NCBI GenBank assembly: GCA_900539755.1
Contig: UQDC01000006.1
Span: forward strand, 48,367-112,366
Reading direction: 5' to 3'
Length of the DNA: 64,000 bases
From: an uncultured Alistipes sp.
Lineage (GTDB): Bacteria > Bacteroidota > Bacteroidia > Bacteroidales > Rikenellaceae
Shown here one piece after another: positions 37,811-47,195 of this stretch. The notes below the pieces were generated by a model. It saw only the letters and a list, made by a program, of their open reading frames with translations. It was not told the origin of the DNA and ran no database searches. Both the position numbers and the translations under genes were made by a program. Position 1 is the first letter of the stretch. Each line of letters begins with the position of its first letter.

Positions 37811-38278
37811 ATGACAGTTAAAGAATATTTTACCTCATTTTTCAGCGGTTTGCGCTCACTGTTGGTGGGTATGAAAACTACCATCAAGGTATATTTCCGC
37901 CCCAAAACCACAGAGTGCTATCCCGAAAACCGTGCTACTTTGAAAATCTCGGATCGCTACCGTGGTGAACTGGTGATGATCCATAACGAGAATAACGAAC
38001 ATAATTGTGTCGCTTGCGGAATTTGCCAGATCAACTGCCCCAACGGTACCCTCGAGGTTATCTCTAAACAGGTGGTGGACGAAGAGACCGGTAAACCCCG
38101 TAAAGTGCTCGACCGCTATATGTATGATCAGGGCAGTTGCCTCTATTGCCAACTCTGCGTGCGCTCGTGCCCACATCACGCTATCAAATTCGTGAATACC
38201 TACGAACACGCCGTGTTTACCCGCAGCAAACTGATCAAGCAGCTTAATCACGAAGGTTCAACTCTTGCTAAAAAATAG
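37811..38278 (+). CDS. nuoI: NADH-quinone oxidoreductase subunit I
   Basis: A 155-residue ferredoxin-like subunit carrying two [4Fe-4S] clusters (N6a/N6b). The ligands are in NCVACGICQINCPNG and CLYCQLCVRSCPHHAI, both of the CxxCxxCxxxCP type. The N-terminal amphipathic region docks on the membrane arm. It would pass electrons to NuoB. Because nuoEFG are absent, the electron donor to this subunit is not specified by the operon. Confidence 0.95.
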   Translation: MTVKEYFTSFFSGLRSLLVGMKTTIKVYFRPKTTECYPENRATLKISDRYRGELVMIHNENNEHNCVACGICQINCPNGTLEVISKQVVDEETGKPRKVLDRYMYDQGSCLYCQLCVRSCPHHAIKFVNTYEHAVFTRSKLIKQLNHEGSTLAKK

Positions 38279-38284
38279 ACGTCT

Positions 38285-38803
38285 ATGGAACTTACATCTC
38301 AACAGATAGTCTTCTTCATCCTGGCTGCGGTGATCATCATCTGCTCGATCCTGACCGTCACAACCCGCCGGATCCTGAGGGCCGCTACTTACCTGCTCTT
38401 CGTGCTCTTCGCTACGGCAGGCCTCTATTTCCAACTCAACTATACGTTCCTCGGCGCTGTACAGCTCACTATCTATGCGGGCGGTATTATCGTGCTCTAC
38501 GTCTTCTCGATCCTGTTGACCAGCTCCGATGCAGACAAAAAGGAACCATTGCGTAACCGCCGTAAAGTGGCTGGACTGATCGCTTCGGCTGTCGGTGTGG
38601 CTCTCAGCCTATTCCTGCTGCTATCCCATACATTCCCCGAAGTTATGGCGCTCTCCGATGCTGGTGAACTCTCTATGAAAACAATCGGCTATACGATGAT
38701 GGGAACCGGAAAATACCAATATCTGTTGCCGTTCGAATTGGTCAGCGTCCTGCTGCTGGCTTGCATCGTCGGTGGTTTAATGATTGCTCGAAAAAGACAA
38801 TAA
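38285..38803 (+). CDS. nuoJ: NADH-quinone oxidoreductase subunit J
   Basis: A 172-residue membrane subunit with five predicted helices; TM3 contains the conserved AVQLTIYAGGIIVLYVFSILL (partly cited), in the region associated with the pi-bulge. It follows nuoI by 6 bases and precedes nuoK by 3 bases. Confidence 0.94.
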   Translation: MELTSQQIVFFILAAVIIICSILTVTTRRILRAATYLLFVLFATAGLYFQLNYTFLGAVQLTIYAGGIIVLYVFSILLTSSDADKKEPLRNRRKVAGLIASAVGVALSLFLLLSHTFPEVMALSDAGELSMKTIGYTMMGTGKYQYLLPFELVSVLLLACIVGGLMIARKRQ

Positions 38804-38806
38804 GCT

Positions 38807-39115
38807 ATGATACCAGTACAGTTTTACCTGATTGTCAGCGCTGTGATGCTCTTTGCGGGTATCTACGGATTCATTACTCGCCGTAATCTGCTGGCTATCC
38901 TGATCTCGATTGAGTTGGTCCTCAATGCGGTCAACATCAATTTCGTGGTGTTCAACCATCACCTCTATCCCGGAGCGCTCGAAGGACTCTTCTTTGCGCT
39001 GTTTGCTATCGCCGTAGCAGCTGCTGAAACCGCAGTCGCTATCGCTATCATCATCAATATTTACCGCAATATCCGAAATATTGAGGTGAAAAAACTCAAC
39101 GAACTGAAAGACTAA
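38807..39115 (+). CDS. nuoK: NADH-quinone oxidoreductase subunit K
   Basis: A 102-residue membrane subunit with three helices and the conserved acidic residue in helix 2 (LISIELVLNAVNINFV), then FALFAIAVAAAETAVAIAI with the second conserved Glu. Both glutamates belong to the proton-translocation axis in this family. It is tightly spaced with nuoJ and nuoL. Confidence 0.95.
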   Translation: MIPVQFYLIVSAVMLFAGIYGFITRRNLLAILISIELVLNAVNINFVVFNHHLYPGALEGLFFALFAIAVAAAETAVAIAIIINIYRNIRNIEVKKLNELKD

Positions 39116-39127
39116 ACCGAATAGAAG

Positions 39128-41038
39128 ATGGAATATACGATACTCATCCTGTTATTGCCGTTGTTGAGTTTCCTCTGCCTCGGCCTGCTGGGTACCAAGC
39201 TCCGGCCTTTCGTTTCGGGTTGCATCGGATCGGTCGTCCTGGCCGCTGTAGCAGCTCTCTCTTACACGACTGCCGTGCAGTACTTCTCCGGTGCGCGTGT
39301 CGATGGCGTTTATGAGCCTTGGACAGTACTCAACTTTAAATGGCTCGGTTTTACCGACGCCCTCCATATCGATCTGGGCATCTTGCTCGATCCGATTTCG
39401 GTGATGATGCTGGTGGTCATCTCCACCGTGTCATTGATGGTGCATGTTTATAGCCTCGGCTACATGAAAGGTGAAGTGGGATTCCAACGCTACTATGCGT
39501 TCCTTTCCCTGTTTACCTTCTCTATGCTCGGCCTGGTGGTCGCTACCAATATCTTCCAGATGTATATCTTCTGGGAGCTGGTCGGCGTATCTTCATACCT
39601 GCTGATCGGTTTCTACTACACGAAACCCGAAGCTATTGCCGCCTCTAAAAAGGCATTTATCGTAACCCGTTTTGCCGATATGTTCTTCCTGATCGGTATC
39701 CTGTTGCTCTCGTACTTCACCCAAACATTCAACTTCGAGGCTATCACAACCAGCGCTGCCGGTAACGGAAGCATCTTCGCTGGGGCCGCTGGTAAAACCT
39801 TTATGGGATGTTCGGTAATGGCTTGGGCAATGGCACTGATCTTTATCGGTGGTGCCGGTAAATCGGCCATGTTCCCGTTGCACATCTGGCTGCCCGACGC
39901 TATGGAGGGCCCGACCCCTGTTTCTGCATTGATCCATGCCGCTACAATGGTCGTTGCCGGTGTATATCTGGTGGCACGCCTCTTCCCGGTTTACTACTTC
40001 CAAACTCCCGAAGTACTCGTCGGTATCGCTGTCGTAGGTGCATTCACCTCACTGTTCGCTGCAGTGATCGCCTGCGTCCAGACCGATATTAAACGTGTGC
40101 TCGCCTTCTCAACCATCTCGCAGATCGGTTTCATGATGGTGGCTCTGGGCGTTTCAGGTTACGGCGGACACCACGGCCTCGGTTATATGGCCAGCATGTT
40201 CCACCTCTTTACTCACGCTATGTTCAAGGCGTTGCTCTTCCTGGGGGCCGGTGCAATTATCCACGCCGTCCACAGCAACGAAATGAGCCATATGGGCGGA
40301 CTCCGCAAACAAATGCCGATTACACACATCACCTTCCTGATCGCCTGCCTCGCTATCGCAGGTATCCCTCCTTTCTCGGGATTCTTCAGTAAGGATGAGA
40401 TCCTCACCGCAGCTTTTGAATTCAGCCCGGTGATGGGTTGGGTCATGACATTCATCGCTGCGTTGACCGCATTCTATATGTTCCGCCTCTACTTCCGTAT
40501 CTTCTGGGGTAATCCTGCAGAACATGAACACGAACCGCATGAGGCTCCCGCTTCCATGACAACCCCGCTGATTATCCTGGCGGCTATTACCTGTGTTGCC
40601 GGTTTTATCCCATTCGGTAAGTTCGTCAGCAGTGATAACGCTGAGTACATTATCCACCTCGATACAACGGTGGCTATCACCAGCGTCGTGATCGCCTGCA
40701 TCTCGATCGGAATCGCTACCTGGTTCTATCGCCGCCAGAACCCGATCCCCGGTAAACTCGAATCTTCTATGAAAGGTTTGCATACCGCTGCTTACCACCG
40801 TTTCTATATCGACGAAGTTTACCAGTTCATCACCCACAAGATCATCTTCGGTGGTATCTGTTCAGGTATCGCCTGGTTCGATCGCCACGTGGTCGATGGC
40901 TCTCTCAACGGCCTGGCTGCCGTAACACAACGCCTCTCGCTGGCAATCCGTGGACTGCAGTCTGGGCAACTCCAATGGTATGCTTATGTATTCTTGATCG
41001 GTACGCTGGTACTGACGCTCCTGATCGTGTTTTGTTAA
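39128..41038 (+). CDS. nuoL: NADH-quinone oxidoreductase subunit L
   Basis: A 636-residue antiporter-like subunit with about 16 helices and the long lateral helix near the C-terminus. Signature stretches include FWELVGVSSYLLIGFYYTKP, GGAGKSAMFPLHIWLPDAMEGPTPVSALIHAATMV (partly cited; Lys and Pro of the broken helix) and ACVQTDIKRVLAFSTISQIGFM. It forms the distal proton channel. A His/Glu-rich loop (EHEHEPHEAP) lies near residue 460. It is 12 bases after nuoK. Confidence 0.96.
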   Translation: MEYTILILLLPLLSFLCLGLLGTKLRPFVSGCIGSVVLAAVAALSYTTAVQYFSGARVDGVYEPWTVLNFKWLGFTDALHIDLGILLDPISVMMLVVISTVSLMVHVYSLGYMKGEVGFQRYYAFLSLFTFSMLGLVVATNIFQMYIFWELVGVSSYLLIGFYYTKPEAIAASKKAFIVTRFADMFFLIGILLLSYFTQTFNFEAITTSAAGNGSIFAGAAGKTFMGCSVMAWAMALIFIGGAGKSAMFPLHIWLPDAMEGPTPVSALIHAATMVVAGVYLVARLFPVYYFQTPEVLVGIAVVGAFTSLFAAVIACVQTDIKRVLAFSTISQIGFMMVALGVSGYGGHHGLGYMASMFHLFTHAMFKALLFLGAGAIIHAVHSNEMSHMGGLRKQMPITHITFLIACLAIAGIPPFSGFFSKDEILTAAFEFSPVMGWVMTFIAALTAFYMFRLYFRIFWGNPAEHEHEPHEAPASMTTPLIILAAITCVAGFIPFGKFVSSDNAEYIIHLDTTVAITSVVIACISIGIATWFYRRQNPIPGKLESSMKGLHTAAYHRFYIDEVYQFITHKIIFGGICSGIAWFDRHVVDGSLNGLAAVTQRLSLAIRGLQSGQLQWYAYVFLIGTLVLTLLIVFC

Positions 41039-41060
41039 CGAATAAAATTTAAGACTGGAT

Positions 41061-42554
41061 ATGAACTTCTTATCGTTATTTGTGCTGATACCCATCCTGA
41101 TGCTGGGCGGTCTGTTCCTGTCCCGCAACATGAAGCAGATCCGGTGGGTAGCTGCTACAGGAGCCTCGCTGCTGTTGGTGCTGTCAGTGGTGCTGACGTT
41201 CCTCTTCCTGGGTGAACGTGCCGCCGGAAACGATGCCGAGATGCTCTTTACTGCTGAAATGCCATGGTTCAAACCTCTGAATATCAACTATTCAGTCGGC
41301 GTGGACGGAATCTCAGTGGCCATGTTGCTCCTCTCGTCGGTAATCGTATTTACCGGTGTCTTCGCATCCTGGAAAATCAACCCTCTGCCTAAAGAGTTTT
41401 TCCTTTGGTTCTTCCTGCTCTCAACCGGTGTGTACGGTTTCTTTATCTCTATCGACCTCTTCACCATGTTCCTCTTCTATGAGGTGGCCCTGATCCCCAT
41501 GTACCTGCTGATCGGTGTCTGGGGTACCGGTCGAAAAGAGTATTCAGCTATGAAACTGACCCTGATGTTGATGGGTGGTTCTGCTCTCCTGTTGCTCAGT
41601 ATTCTGGGTATTTACTTCTTCTCAGGAGCCGAGAGCGGTACCTATACAATGAATATCCTCGAACTCGCTAAAACCCGTATGCCGGTTGCGATCCAACACT
41701 ACTTCTTCCCGTTGACCTTTATCGGTTTCGGTGTGCTGGGCGCTCTCTTCCCGTTCCATACCTGGTCTCCCGACGGTCACGCCTCTGCGCCTACAGCTGT
41801 CTCAATGTTGCACGCCGGCGTGTTGATGAAACTGGGTGGATACGGTTGCTTCCGCGTGGCGATCTTCCTGATGCCCGAGGCCGCTAACGAGTTGGCTTGG
41901 ATCTTCCTCATCCTGACCGGTATCAGCGTCGTTTACGGTGCTTTCTCTGCATGCGTGCAGACAGACCTCAAATATATCAACGCTTACTCTTCGGTAAGCC
42001 ACTGCGGTCTGGTGCTCTTCGCAATCCTGATGCTCAATCAGACTGCAATGACCGGTGCTATCCTCCAGATGCTCTCTCACGGTCTGATGACGGCACTCTT
42101 CTTCGCCCTGATCGGTATGATCTACGGTCGTACGCATACACGTGATATCCGTGAAATGGGCGGCCTGATGAAAATCATGCCTTTCCTCGGTGTGGGCTAC
42201 GTGATCGCCGGTCTCGCTTCGCTGGGTCTCCCTGGTTTGAGCGGATTTATGGCCGAAATGACCGTTTTCGTCGGTTCGTTCGAACATCAGGATACCTTCC
42301 ATCGTGTCTTGACCATTGCAGCTTGTACCTCAATCGTAATCACCGCTGTATATATCCTCCGTGTGGTCGGTAAACTCCTCTACGGTAAAGTGGTCGATCC
42401 GCACCACATGCAACTGACCGACGCCGTTTGGTATGAACGATTCTCGGTGATTACGCTGATCGTGGCTATCGCCGGTTTGGGTATGGCCCCGCTGTGGATG
42501 TCGAACCTGATTCAGAGTGGTCTTGTACCCGTTATTGAACAATTAACCCGATAA
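41061..42554 (+). CDS. nuoM: NADH-quinone oxidoreductase subunit M
   Basis: A 497-residue antiporter-like subunit with about 14 helices: NYSVGVDGISVAMLLLSS, FLFYEVALIPMYLLIGVWG with the key Glu, FPFHTWSPDGHASAPTAVSM (partly cited) and ACVQTDLKYINAYSSVSHCG. It forms one of the proton channels between NuoL and NuoN. It lies 22 bases after nuoL and 6 before nuoN. Confidence 0.96.
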   Translation: MNFLSLFVLIPILMLGGLFLSRNMKQIRWVAATGASLLLVLSVVLTFLFLGERAAGNDAEMLFTAEMPWFKPLNINYSVGVDGISVAMLLLSSVIVFTGVFASWKINPLPKEFFLWFFLLSTGVYGFFISIDLFTMFLFYEVALIPMYLLIGVWGTGRKEYSAMKLTLMLMGGSALLLLSILGIYFFSGAESGTYTMNILELAKTRMPVAIQHYFFPLTFIGFGVLGALFPFHTWSPDGHASAPTAVSMLHAGVLMKLGGYGCFRVAIFLMPEAANELAWIFLILTGISVVYGAFSACVQTDLKYINAYSSVSHCGLVLFAILMLNQTAMTGAILQMLSHGLMTALFFALIGMIYGRTHTRDIREMGGLMKIMPFLGVGYVIAGLASLGLPGLSGFMAEMTVFVGSFEHQDTFHRVLTIAACTSIVITAVYILRVVGKLLYGKVVDPHHMQLTDAVWYERFSVITLIVAIAGLGMAPLWMSNLIQSGLVPVIEQLTR

Positions 42555-42560
42555 TGTCCT

Positions 42561-43979
42561 ATGGATTACAGTAGTTTTTTGGAGATGAAAGCGGAACTGT
42601 CACTCGTCGCTGTGATAGTGATCCTGTTGATATATGATCTGTTCGCCGGGAAAAATGGCATGCGTTGGTTCCAACCTGTGGCTTGTATCCTGGTGGCAGC
42701 TCAAGTACTCTTCAACATTGTTCCTACGGGAAATGTCGAGATCCTCGGCGGTATGTACCAGTCAACCCCGATGGCCAGTGTCCTCAAAACCATCTTGACT
42801 ATCGGTACGCTCATCGTATTCCTGCAATCCCGCAGCTGGCTCGAAAGAGATGCCGTAATTCGTCGTGGTGAGTTCTACTTCCTGACCCTGTCAACCCTCC
42901 TGGGTATGTACTTCATGATCTCGGCCGGTAACTTCCTGCTCTTCTATCTGGGTCTCGAAACTGCCTCGATCCCGATGGCTACCCTGGTCGCCTTCGATAA
43001 GTATAAAAGCAAATCGGCTGAAGCCGGTGCAAAATATATCTTGAATGCTACCTTCGCTTCGGGTCTGTCACTCTACGGACTCTCGCTGTTGTACGGTACT
43101 ACCGGTACCCTCTACTTCAACGATATCCCAATGATGCTCGACGGTAGCCCACTGCAGATCATGGCCATGATCTTCTTCCTCGTGGGTCTCTTCTTCAAGA
43201 TCTCGTTGGTGCCGTTCCACCTGTGGACTCCCGACGTTTACGAAGGTGCTCCGACCTCTGTGACTGCCTATCTGTCGGTCATCTCGAAAGGTGCAGGTGC
43301 TTTTGTCCTGCTCTTTATCCTGATCAAGGTCTTCGCCCCCTTCGTGCAGCAGTGGCAGGCGGTTCTCTATGGTTTGATCATCCTGACCATTACCGTAGCT
43401 AACCTCTTTGCAATCCGCCAAAAGAACCTCAAACGTTTCCTCGCCTATTCTTCTGTTTCGCAGGCCGGCTACATCATGCTCGGTGTGATTGGCGGTAACG
43501 CTTTGGGTATGGCCGCTCTGGTATATTACATCCTGGTTTACCTCGCTTCGAACCTCGCTGCATTCGGCGTAATCGCTGCAATCGAACACAAAACCGGTAA
43601 GGTGAATATGGATGACTACAACGGACTCTACCAAACCAACCCGAAACTGAGCTTCGTCATGATGATCGCTCTCTTCTCGCTGGCCGGTATCCCTCCGTTT
43701 GCAGGTTTCTTCAGCAAATTCTTCATCTTCGTATCTGCAGCACAGATGGGTTTCTATGTGCTCGTCTTCATCGCCCTGCTCAATACGATTATCTCACTTT
43801 ACTACTACCTGTTGGTGGTTAAGGCTATGTTCATCAACAAAAACGAGGCTCCTATCGAGAAATTCCGTTCAGACAACTATATGCGTATCAGCTTGTTCGT
43901 CTGCAGCGTAGCCATTATCTTACTCGGTATCCTGAGCGTCGTTTACGATAGCCTGGTTCCGATCAGCTTCGGTATGTAA
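42561..43979 (+). CDS. nuoN: NADH-quinone oxidoreductase subunit N
   Basis: A 472-residue antiporter-like subunit, the last gene of the nuo operon. It shows FLLFYLGLETASIPMATLVAFDK, FFLVGLFFKISLVPFHLWTPDVYEGAPTSVTAYLS (partly cited; conserved Lys and broken helix) and RFLAYSSVSQAGYIMLG. A strong terminator lies 55 bases after the stop. Confidence 0.95.
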   Translation: MDYSSFLEMKAELSLVAVIVILLIYDLFAGKNGMRWFQPVACILVAAQVLFNIVPTGNVEILGGMYQSTPMASVLKTILTIGTLIVFLQSRSWLERDAVIRRGEFYFLTLSTLLGMYFMISAGNFLLFYLGLETASIPMATLVAFDKYKSKSAEAGAKYILNATFASGLSLYGLSLLYGTTGTLYFNDIPMMLDGSPLQIMAMIFFLVGLFFKISLVPFHLWTPDVYEGAPTSVTAYLSVISKGAGAFVLLFILIKVFAPFVQQWQAVLYGLIILTITVANLFAIRQKNLKRFLAYSSVSQAGYIMLGVIGGNALGMAALVYYILVYLASNLAAFGVIAAIEHKTGKVNMDDYNGLYQTNPKLSFVMMIALFSLAGIPPFAGFFSKFFIFVSAAQMGFYVLVFIALLNTIISLYYYLLVVKAMFINKNEAPIEKFRSDNYMRISLFVCSVAIILLGILSVVYDSLVPISFGM

Positions 43980-44033
43980 TTCATGATACACTGAGACAAT
44001 CTGTATCCCAACGATTGATCTAAATCATACGAA

Positions 44034-44067
44034 CAAAAGCCCCGAAAATTTCGGGGCTTTTGTTTTT
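44034..44067 (+). terminator. Rho-independent terminator of the nuo operon
   Basis: A perfect 12-bp stem (CAAAAGCCCCGA at 44034-44045 with TCGGGGCTTTTG at 44051-44062, loop AAATT) is followed by five T. Confidence 0.92.
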
Positions 44068-44166
44068 AGTATTAGTTGCAGATCGCTCGGATGATGGCGG
44101 CGACCCTGTCGGCAATAGATGTCAATAGTTGTCAATTCATGCCGCCCTTTCCGGTAGGTGGTAGTG

Positions 44167-44288
44167 TGGCTATTGATGCTGTGCAACTATCAATGTGATG
44201 CGGCTACGGATGTCGTGTGGCTGTGGATGTCGTGTGGCTGTGGATGTCGTGTGGCTGTGGATGACATGTGGCTGTGGATGCCATGCGG
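44167..44288. repeat. 17-bp tandem repeat array abutting the tpx stop codon
   Basis: Seven consecutive units of exactly 17 bases, best consensus TGGCTGTGGATGTCGTG. The last three complete units (44235-44285) are nearly identical and the first three are more diverged. A partial eighth unit (CGGCTATTCC) runs into the tpx stop codon at 44289-44291. It is G+T-rich on the + strand, between the convergent nuo operon and tpx. Confidence 0.9.
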
Positions 44289-44798
44289 CTATTCCAATGC
44301 GCTGACCACTTTCAGGGCCGCTTCGTAATCGGGTTCGTGTGAAACCTCTGAGACATATTCAATGTGGCGAATGGTGCCCTCCCGATCAATCACAACAACT
44401 CCACGGGCCAACAGTCGCAACTCCTTGATCACAAATCCGTATTTTAATCCGAAATCAAGATCCCGGTAGTCCGAATATACATGCACATTCTCAATGTGCT
44501 CGGCTGCGCAAAAACGACTCTGTGCAAACGGTAAATCAACCGACAGGGAAAGAATCTCCACATCGCTTTTCAAACGGCTGGCCTCTTTGTTGAACCGGAT
44601 ATTCTGCAGAGCGCATACCGGTGTGTCAACCGATGGAAATACACTGATGATGATATTCTTGCCTGCGTACTGTGAAAGGGATACGGGCTGTAAATTGTTG
44701 TCCAGAACACTGAACGATGGTGCTTTGTCTCCTACATGAAGCGGATCCCCTACCAAAGTGATCGGGTTGCCCAAAAATGTAATCTGTGTTTTGTCCAT
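44289..44798 (-). CDS. tpx: Thiol peroxidase
   Basis: A 169-residue atypical two-Cys peroxiredoxin that reduces hydroperoxides using thioredoxin. The peroxidatic Cys62 is in FPSVDTPVCAL and the resolving Cys97 in SRFCAAEHIENV; both match the Tpx subfamily, as does the N-terminal TFLGNPITLVG. Its 3' end abuts a 17-bp tandem array, so no terminator is recognisable downstream of the stop. A TAACTTTA element 23 bases upstream could be its -7 box. Confidence 0.96.
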   Translation of the reverse strand: MDKTQITFLGNPITLVGDPLHVGDKAPSFSVLDNNLQPVSLSQYAGKNIIISVFPSVDTPVCALQNIRFNKEASRLKSDVEILSLSVDLPFAQSRFCAAEHIENVHVYSDYRDLDFGLKYGFVIKELRLLARGVVVIDREGTIRHIEYVSEVSHEPDYEAALKVVSALE

Positions 44799-44820
44799 AA
44801 CAATGAAATTTAGTACGTCC

Positions 44821-44828
44821 TAAAGTTA
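44821..44828 (-). promoter_or_regulatory. Possible -7 element of tpx
   Basis: On the minus strand TAACTTTA, the same variant as in the gyrA promoter, lies 23 bases before the tpx ATG. No -33 TTTG is found at the expected distance. Confidence 0.33.
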
Positions 44829-44900
44829 AACAATTTTGATACCATATCCGACCTTCAGAAATAAACCGGAGCAGTTACCTCCCGTTAACCTGTTTTTTCC

Positions 44901-44932
44901 TTTCCTAATGTGGACGAATTGGGCTATCTTCG
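44901..44932 (+). promoter_or_regulatory. Putative promoter of the ybaK-mutY group
   Basis: TTTC (44901-44904), a 20-base spacer, and TATCTTCG (44925-44932), one mismatch in each box. The leader to ybaK would be about 90 bases. Confidence 0.4.
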
Positions 44933-45029
44933 CATCAACTTGTCATTGAAGATCCCCCGGTGCGTGCCCCCGTGGCAGAACCGTTGAAAGGGACGTCTAA
45001 TGTAAATTCAAGTTGTAAGTCAGATCGAC

Positions 45030-45509
45030 ATGGGAACAAAAATCAATAAAACCAACGCTGCTCGTCTGTTGGATCGAGCCGGAATCGGATATGAACTGGT
45101 CCCGTATCAGGTGGATGAAGAACATTTGGCCGCTACACATGTGGCAGAACAACTCGGCGAAAATATCGCACAGGTATTCAAAACATTGGTGCTCCGAGGA
45201 GATCGAAACGGTATCCTGGTGTGTGTGATCCCGGGCGACGGTGAGGTAAACCTCAAACTGGCGGCAAAAGCCTCCGGTAACAAAAGTGTCGAAATGCTCC
45301 ATATGAAAGAGCTGTTGCCAACAACCGGATATATCCGGGGCGGCTGCTCGCCGATCGGAATGAAAAAGACCTTCCCGACCTATATTCACTCGTCGTGTCT
45401 CGATTTTGACTATATTTATATCAGCGCCGGTATGCGGGGCCTCCAATTAAAAATCGCTCCGAAAGATCTGGTGCGCTTTACACGGGCAGAGGTGACAGAC
45501 CTGCTGTAA
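45030..45509 (+). CDS. ybaK: Cys-tRNA(Pro)/Cys-tRNA(Cys) deacylase YbaK
   Basis: A 159-residue trans-editing protein of the YbaK/ProX family, which hydrolyses cysteine mischarged on tRNA-Pro. The family pattern is visible: an N-terminal helix NKTNAARLLDRAGIGYEL, HVAEQLGENIAQVFKTLVL, the core lysine in VNLKLAAKASG, and RGGCSPIGMKKTFPTYI with the conserved Gly-x-x-Ser-Pro-x-Gly. It is 53 bases upstream of mutY. Confidence 0.93.
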   Translation: MGTKINKTNAARLLDRAGIGYELVPYQVDEEHLAATHVAEQLGENIAQVFKTLVLRGDRNGILVCVIPGDGEVNLKLAAKASGNKSVEMLHMKELLPTTGYIRGGCSPIGMKKTFPTYIHSSCLDFDYIYISAGMRGLQLKIAPKDLVRFTRAEVTDLL

Positions 45510-45562
45510 CCTCTCAAATAGGCCCGAATCTCAATCGAAGTATCAGGAAGACTCCGAATCGT

Positions 45563-46654
45563 ATGAGCATATCCCTCCCCAATCCAATCAGAGATGTAAA
45601 ACCATCCGAAATCAGCCGGATATTGATCCAGTGGTATGAGATCAACCGTCGTGAATTGCCGTGGAGAGAGACCTCCGATCCATACAAAATCTGGATCTCT
45701 GAGGTGATTTTGCAACAGACCCGTGTAGCTCAGGGTTTGGAATATTATAACCGCTTTGTGGAGCGGTTCCCCGATGTGAGCTCTTTGGCCGAAGCCGGTG
45801 AAGACGAGTTGATGAAAATGTGGCAGGGATTGGGCTATTACAGCCGGGCCCGAAATCTGCATACGGCCGCTTGTGAAATTGTGGAACGGTACGCCGGTGT
45901 TTTTCCGACCGATTATCACGATGTGCGCTCACTGAAAGGTATCGGCGATTATACAGCCGCCGCAATCTGCTCTTTTGCATACAATCAACCCTACGCAACG
46001 GTCGATGGCAATGTTTATCGGGTTTTGGCCCGCCTGTTCGGCATAGATCTGCCCATTGATACTCCGGCCGCTAAACGCCGCTTTGCTGAGTTGGCAACCG
46101 ATTTGCTGGACCGCCAGCAGGCCGCACTCCATAATCAGGCAATGATGGAATTTGGGGCGTTGCAGTGTGTACCCCGTTCTCCGGAATGTACGAACTGTCC
46201 GCTGGCCCAACAATGTGTCGCCTTGCGGCAGGAAAGTGTGGAAAAGTTGCCGGTAAAAGCCGGACGTACCGCTGTCAAACCACGCTATTTTAATTATCTG
46301 TATTTGCATTGCGGCGAGCAGACGGTCCTGGTCAGACGTACGGGACAAGATATTTGGAAAAACCTGTATGAGTTTCCGTTGATTGAAACAGAGCAACCGC
46401 TTGATTTCGAACAGCTGCGGAAAGATCCCCGTTTCCCTGTTTGGGTCGGAGATCAGGAATACACCGTGGTGCACAGTGTGTCGATGCCGAAACATCAACT
46501 GTCACATCGAACGATTTATGCCAATTTTTATGAAATAGGCCTGAAACAGTGGCCCGAATCGCTGCCGCCCGAGGCGTTGATGATGACCCGAGAGGAGATA
46601 ACCCGCTATCCGGTTTCGAGATTGACGGAGCTCTATCTGCAACAAAATATGTAA
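45563..46654 (+). CDS. mutY: A/G-specific adenine glycosylase
   Basis: A 363-residue base-excision repair enzyme that removes adenine opposite 8-oxoguanine. The catalytic Glu is in IWISEVILQQTRV. The helix-hairpin-helix is LKGIGDYTAAAICSFA, the catalytic Asp is in TVDGNVYRVLARLF, and the [4Fe-4S] loop is CVPRSPECTNCPLAQQC. The C-terminal NUDIX-like domain for 8-oxoG recognition spans about residues 235-360. It lies between ybaK and a flavin reductase gene, likely in one transcript. Confidence 0.96.
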   Translation: MSISLPNPIRDVKPSEISRILIQWYEINRRELPWRETSDPYKIWISEVILQQTRVAQGLEYYNRFVERFPDVSSLAEAGEDELMKMWQGLGYYSRARNLHTAACEIVERYAGVFPTDYHDVRSLKGIGDYTAAAICSFAYNQPYATVDGNVYRVLARLFGIDLPIDTPAAKRRFAELATDLLDRQQAALHNQAMMEFGALQCVPRSPECTNCPLAQQCVALRQESVEKLPVKAGRTAVKPRYFNYLYLHCGEQTVLVRRTGQDIWKNLYEFPLIETEQPLDFEQLRKDPRFPVWVGDQEYTVVHSVSMPKHQLSHRTIYANFYEIGLKQWPESLPPEALMMTREEITRYPVSRLTELYLQQNM

Positions 46655-46682
46655 ATTGTAAAGCAATCCTATAAAAATATTC

Positions 46683-47195
46683 ATGATGAACCTTTTGTCA
46701 GAGATCGATCCTAAAGTATTGGATGAAAATGTTTTTAAATTGATCGGAGAACAGTGGATGCTGGTGACGGCCGGCAATGCTGAAAAGTTCAATATGATGA
46801 CTGCCAGCTGGGGCGGACTCGGTTTCTTGTGGAATCGGCCTGTCGCCTTCGTCTTTATTCGCCCACAGCGTTATACATTTGATTTTGTCGAACGCAACGA
46901 AGGCTTTACCTTGTCGTTTTTCGGCGAAGAGTATCGCAAAGTGTTACAATTATGCGGAATCAAATCCGGTCGTGAAATCGATAAGGTGGCCGAAACAAAA
47001 TTGACCCCCTTTGCAACTCCATCGGGAAATATGGCTTTTGAAGAGGCCTCGCTTGTGCTCGATTGCCGCAAATGCTACACCGATATGATTGAAAAAGGAA
47101 ACTTTATCGATTACGAAACAGTCGCACGGTGGTATCCTCACGAAGATTTCCACAAAATGTATGTGGCTGAAATCATCGGTGCCTGGAGACGCTAA
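46683..47195 (+). CDS. Flavin reductase-like FMN-binding protein
   Basis: A 170-residue protein of the flavin reductase-like (split-barrel) family. Characteristic parts are FNMMTASWGGLGFLWNRPVAFVFIRPQRYT (partly cited), FTLSFFGEEYR and the dimer-region EASLVLDCRKCYTD. Members bind FMN and reduce flavins or act as small oxidoreductases; the partner here is unknown. It follows mutY by 28 bases. The start could be either of two adjacent ATG codons. Confidence 0.85.
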   Translation: MMNLLSEIDPKVLDENVFKLIGEQWMLVTAGNAEKFNMMTASWGGLGFLWNRPVAFVFIRPQRYTFDFVERNEGFTLSFFGEEYRKVLQLCGIKSGREIDKVAETKLTPFATPSGNMAFEEASLVLDCRKCYTDMIEKGNFIDYETVARWYPHEDFHKMYVAEIIGAWRR

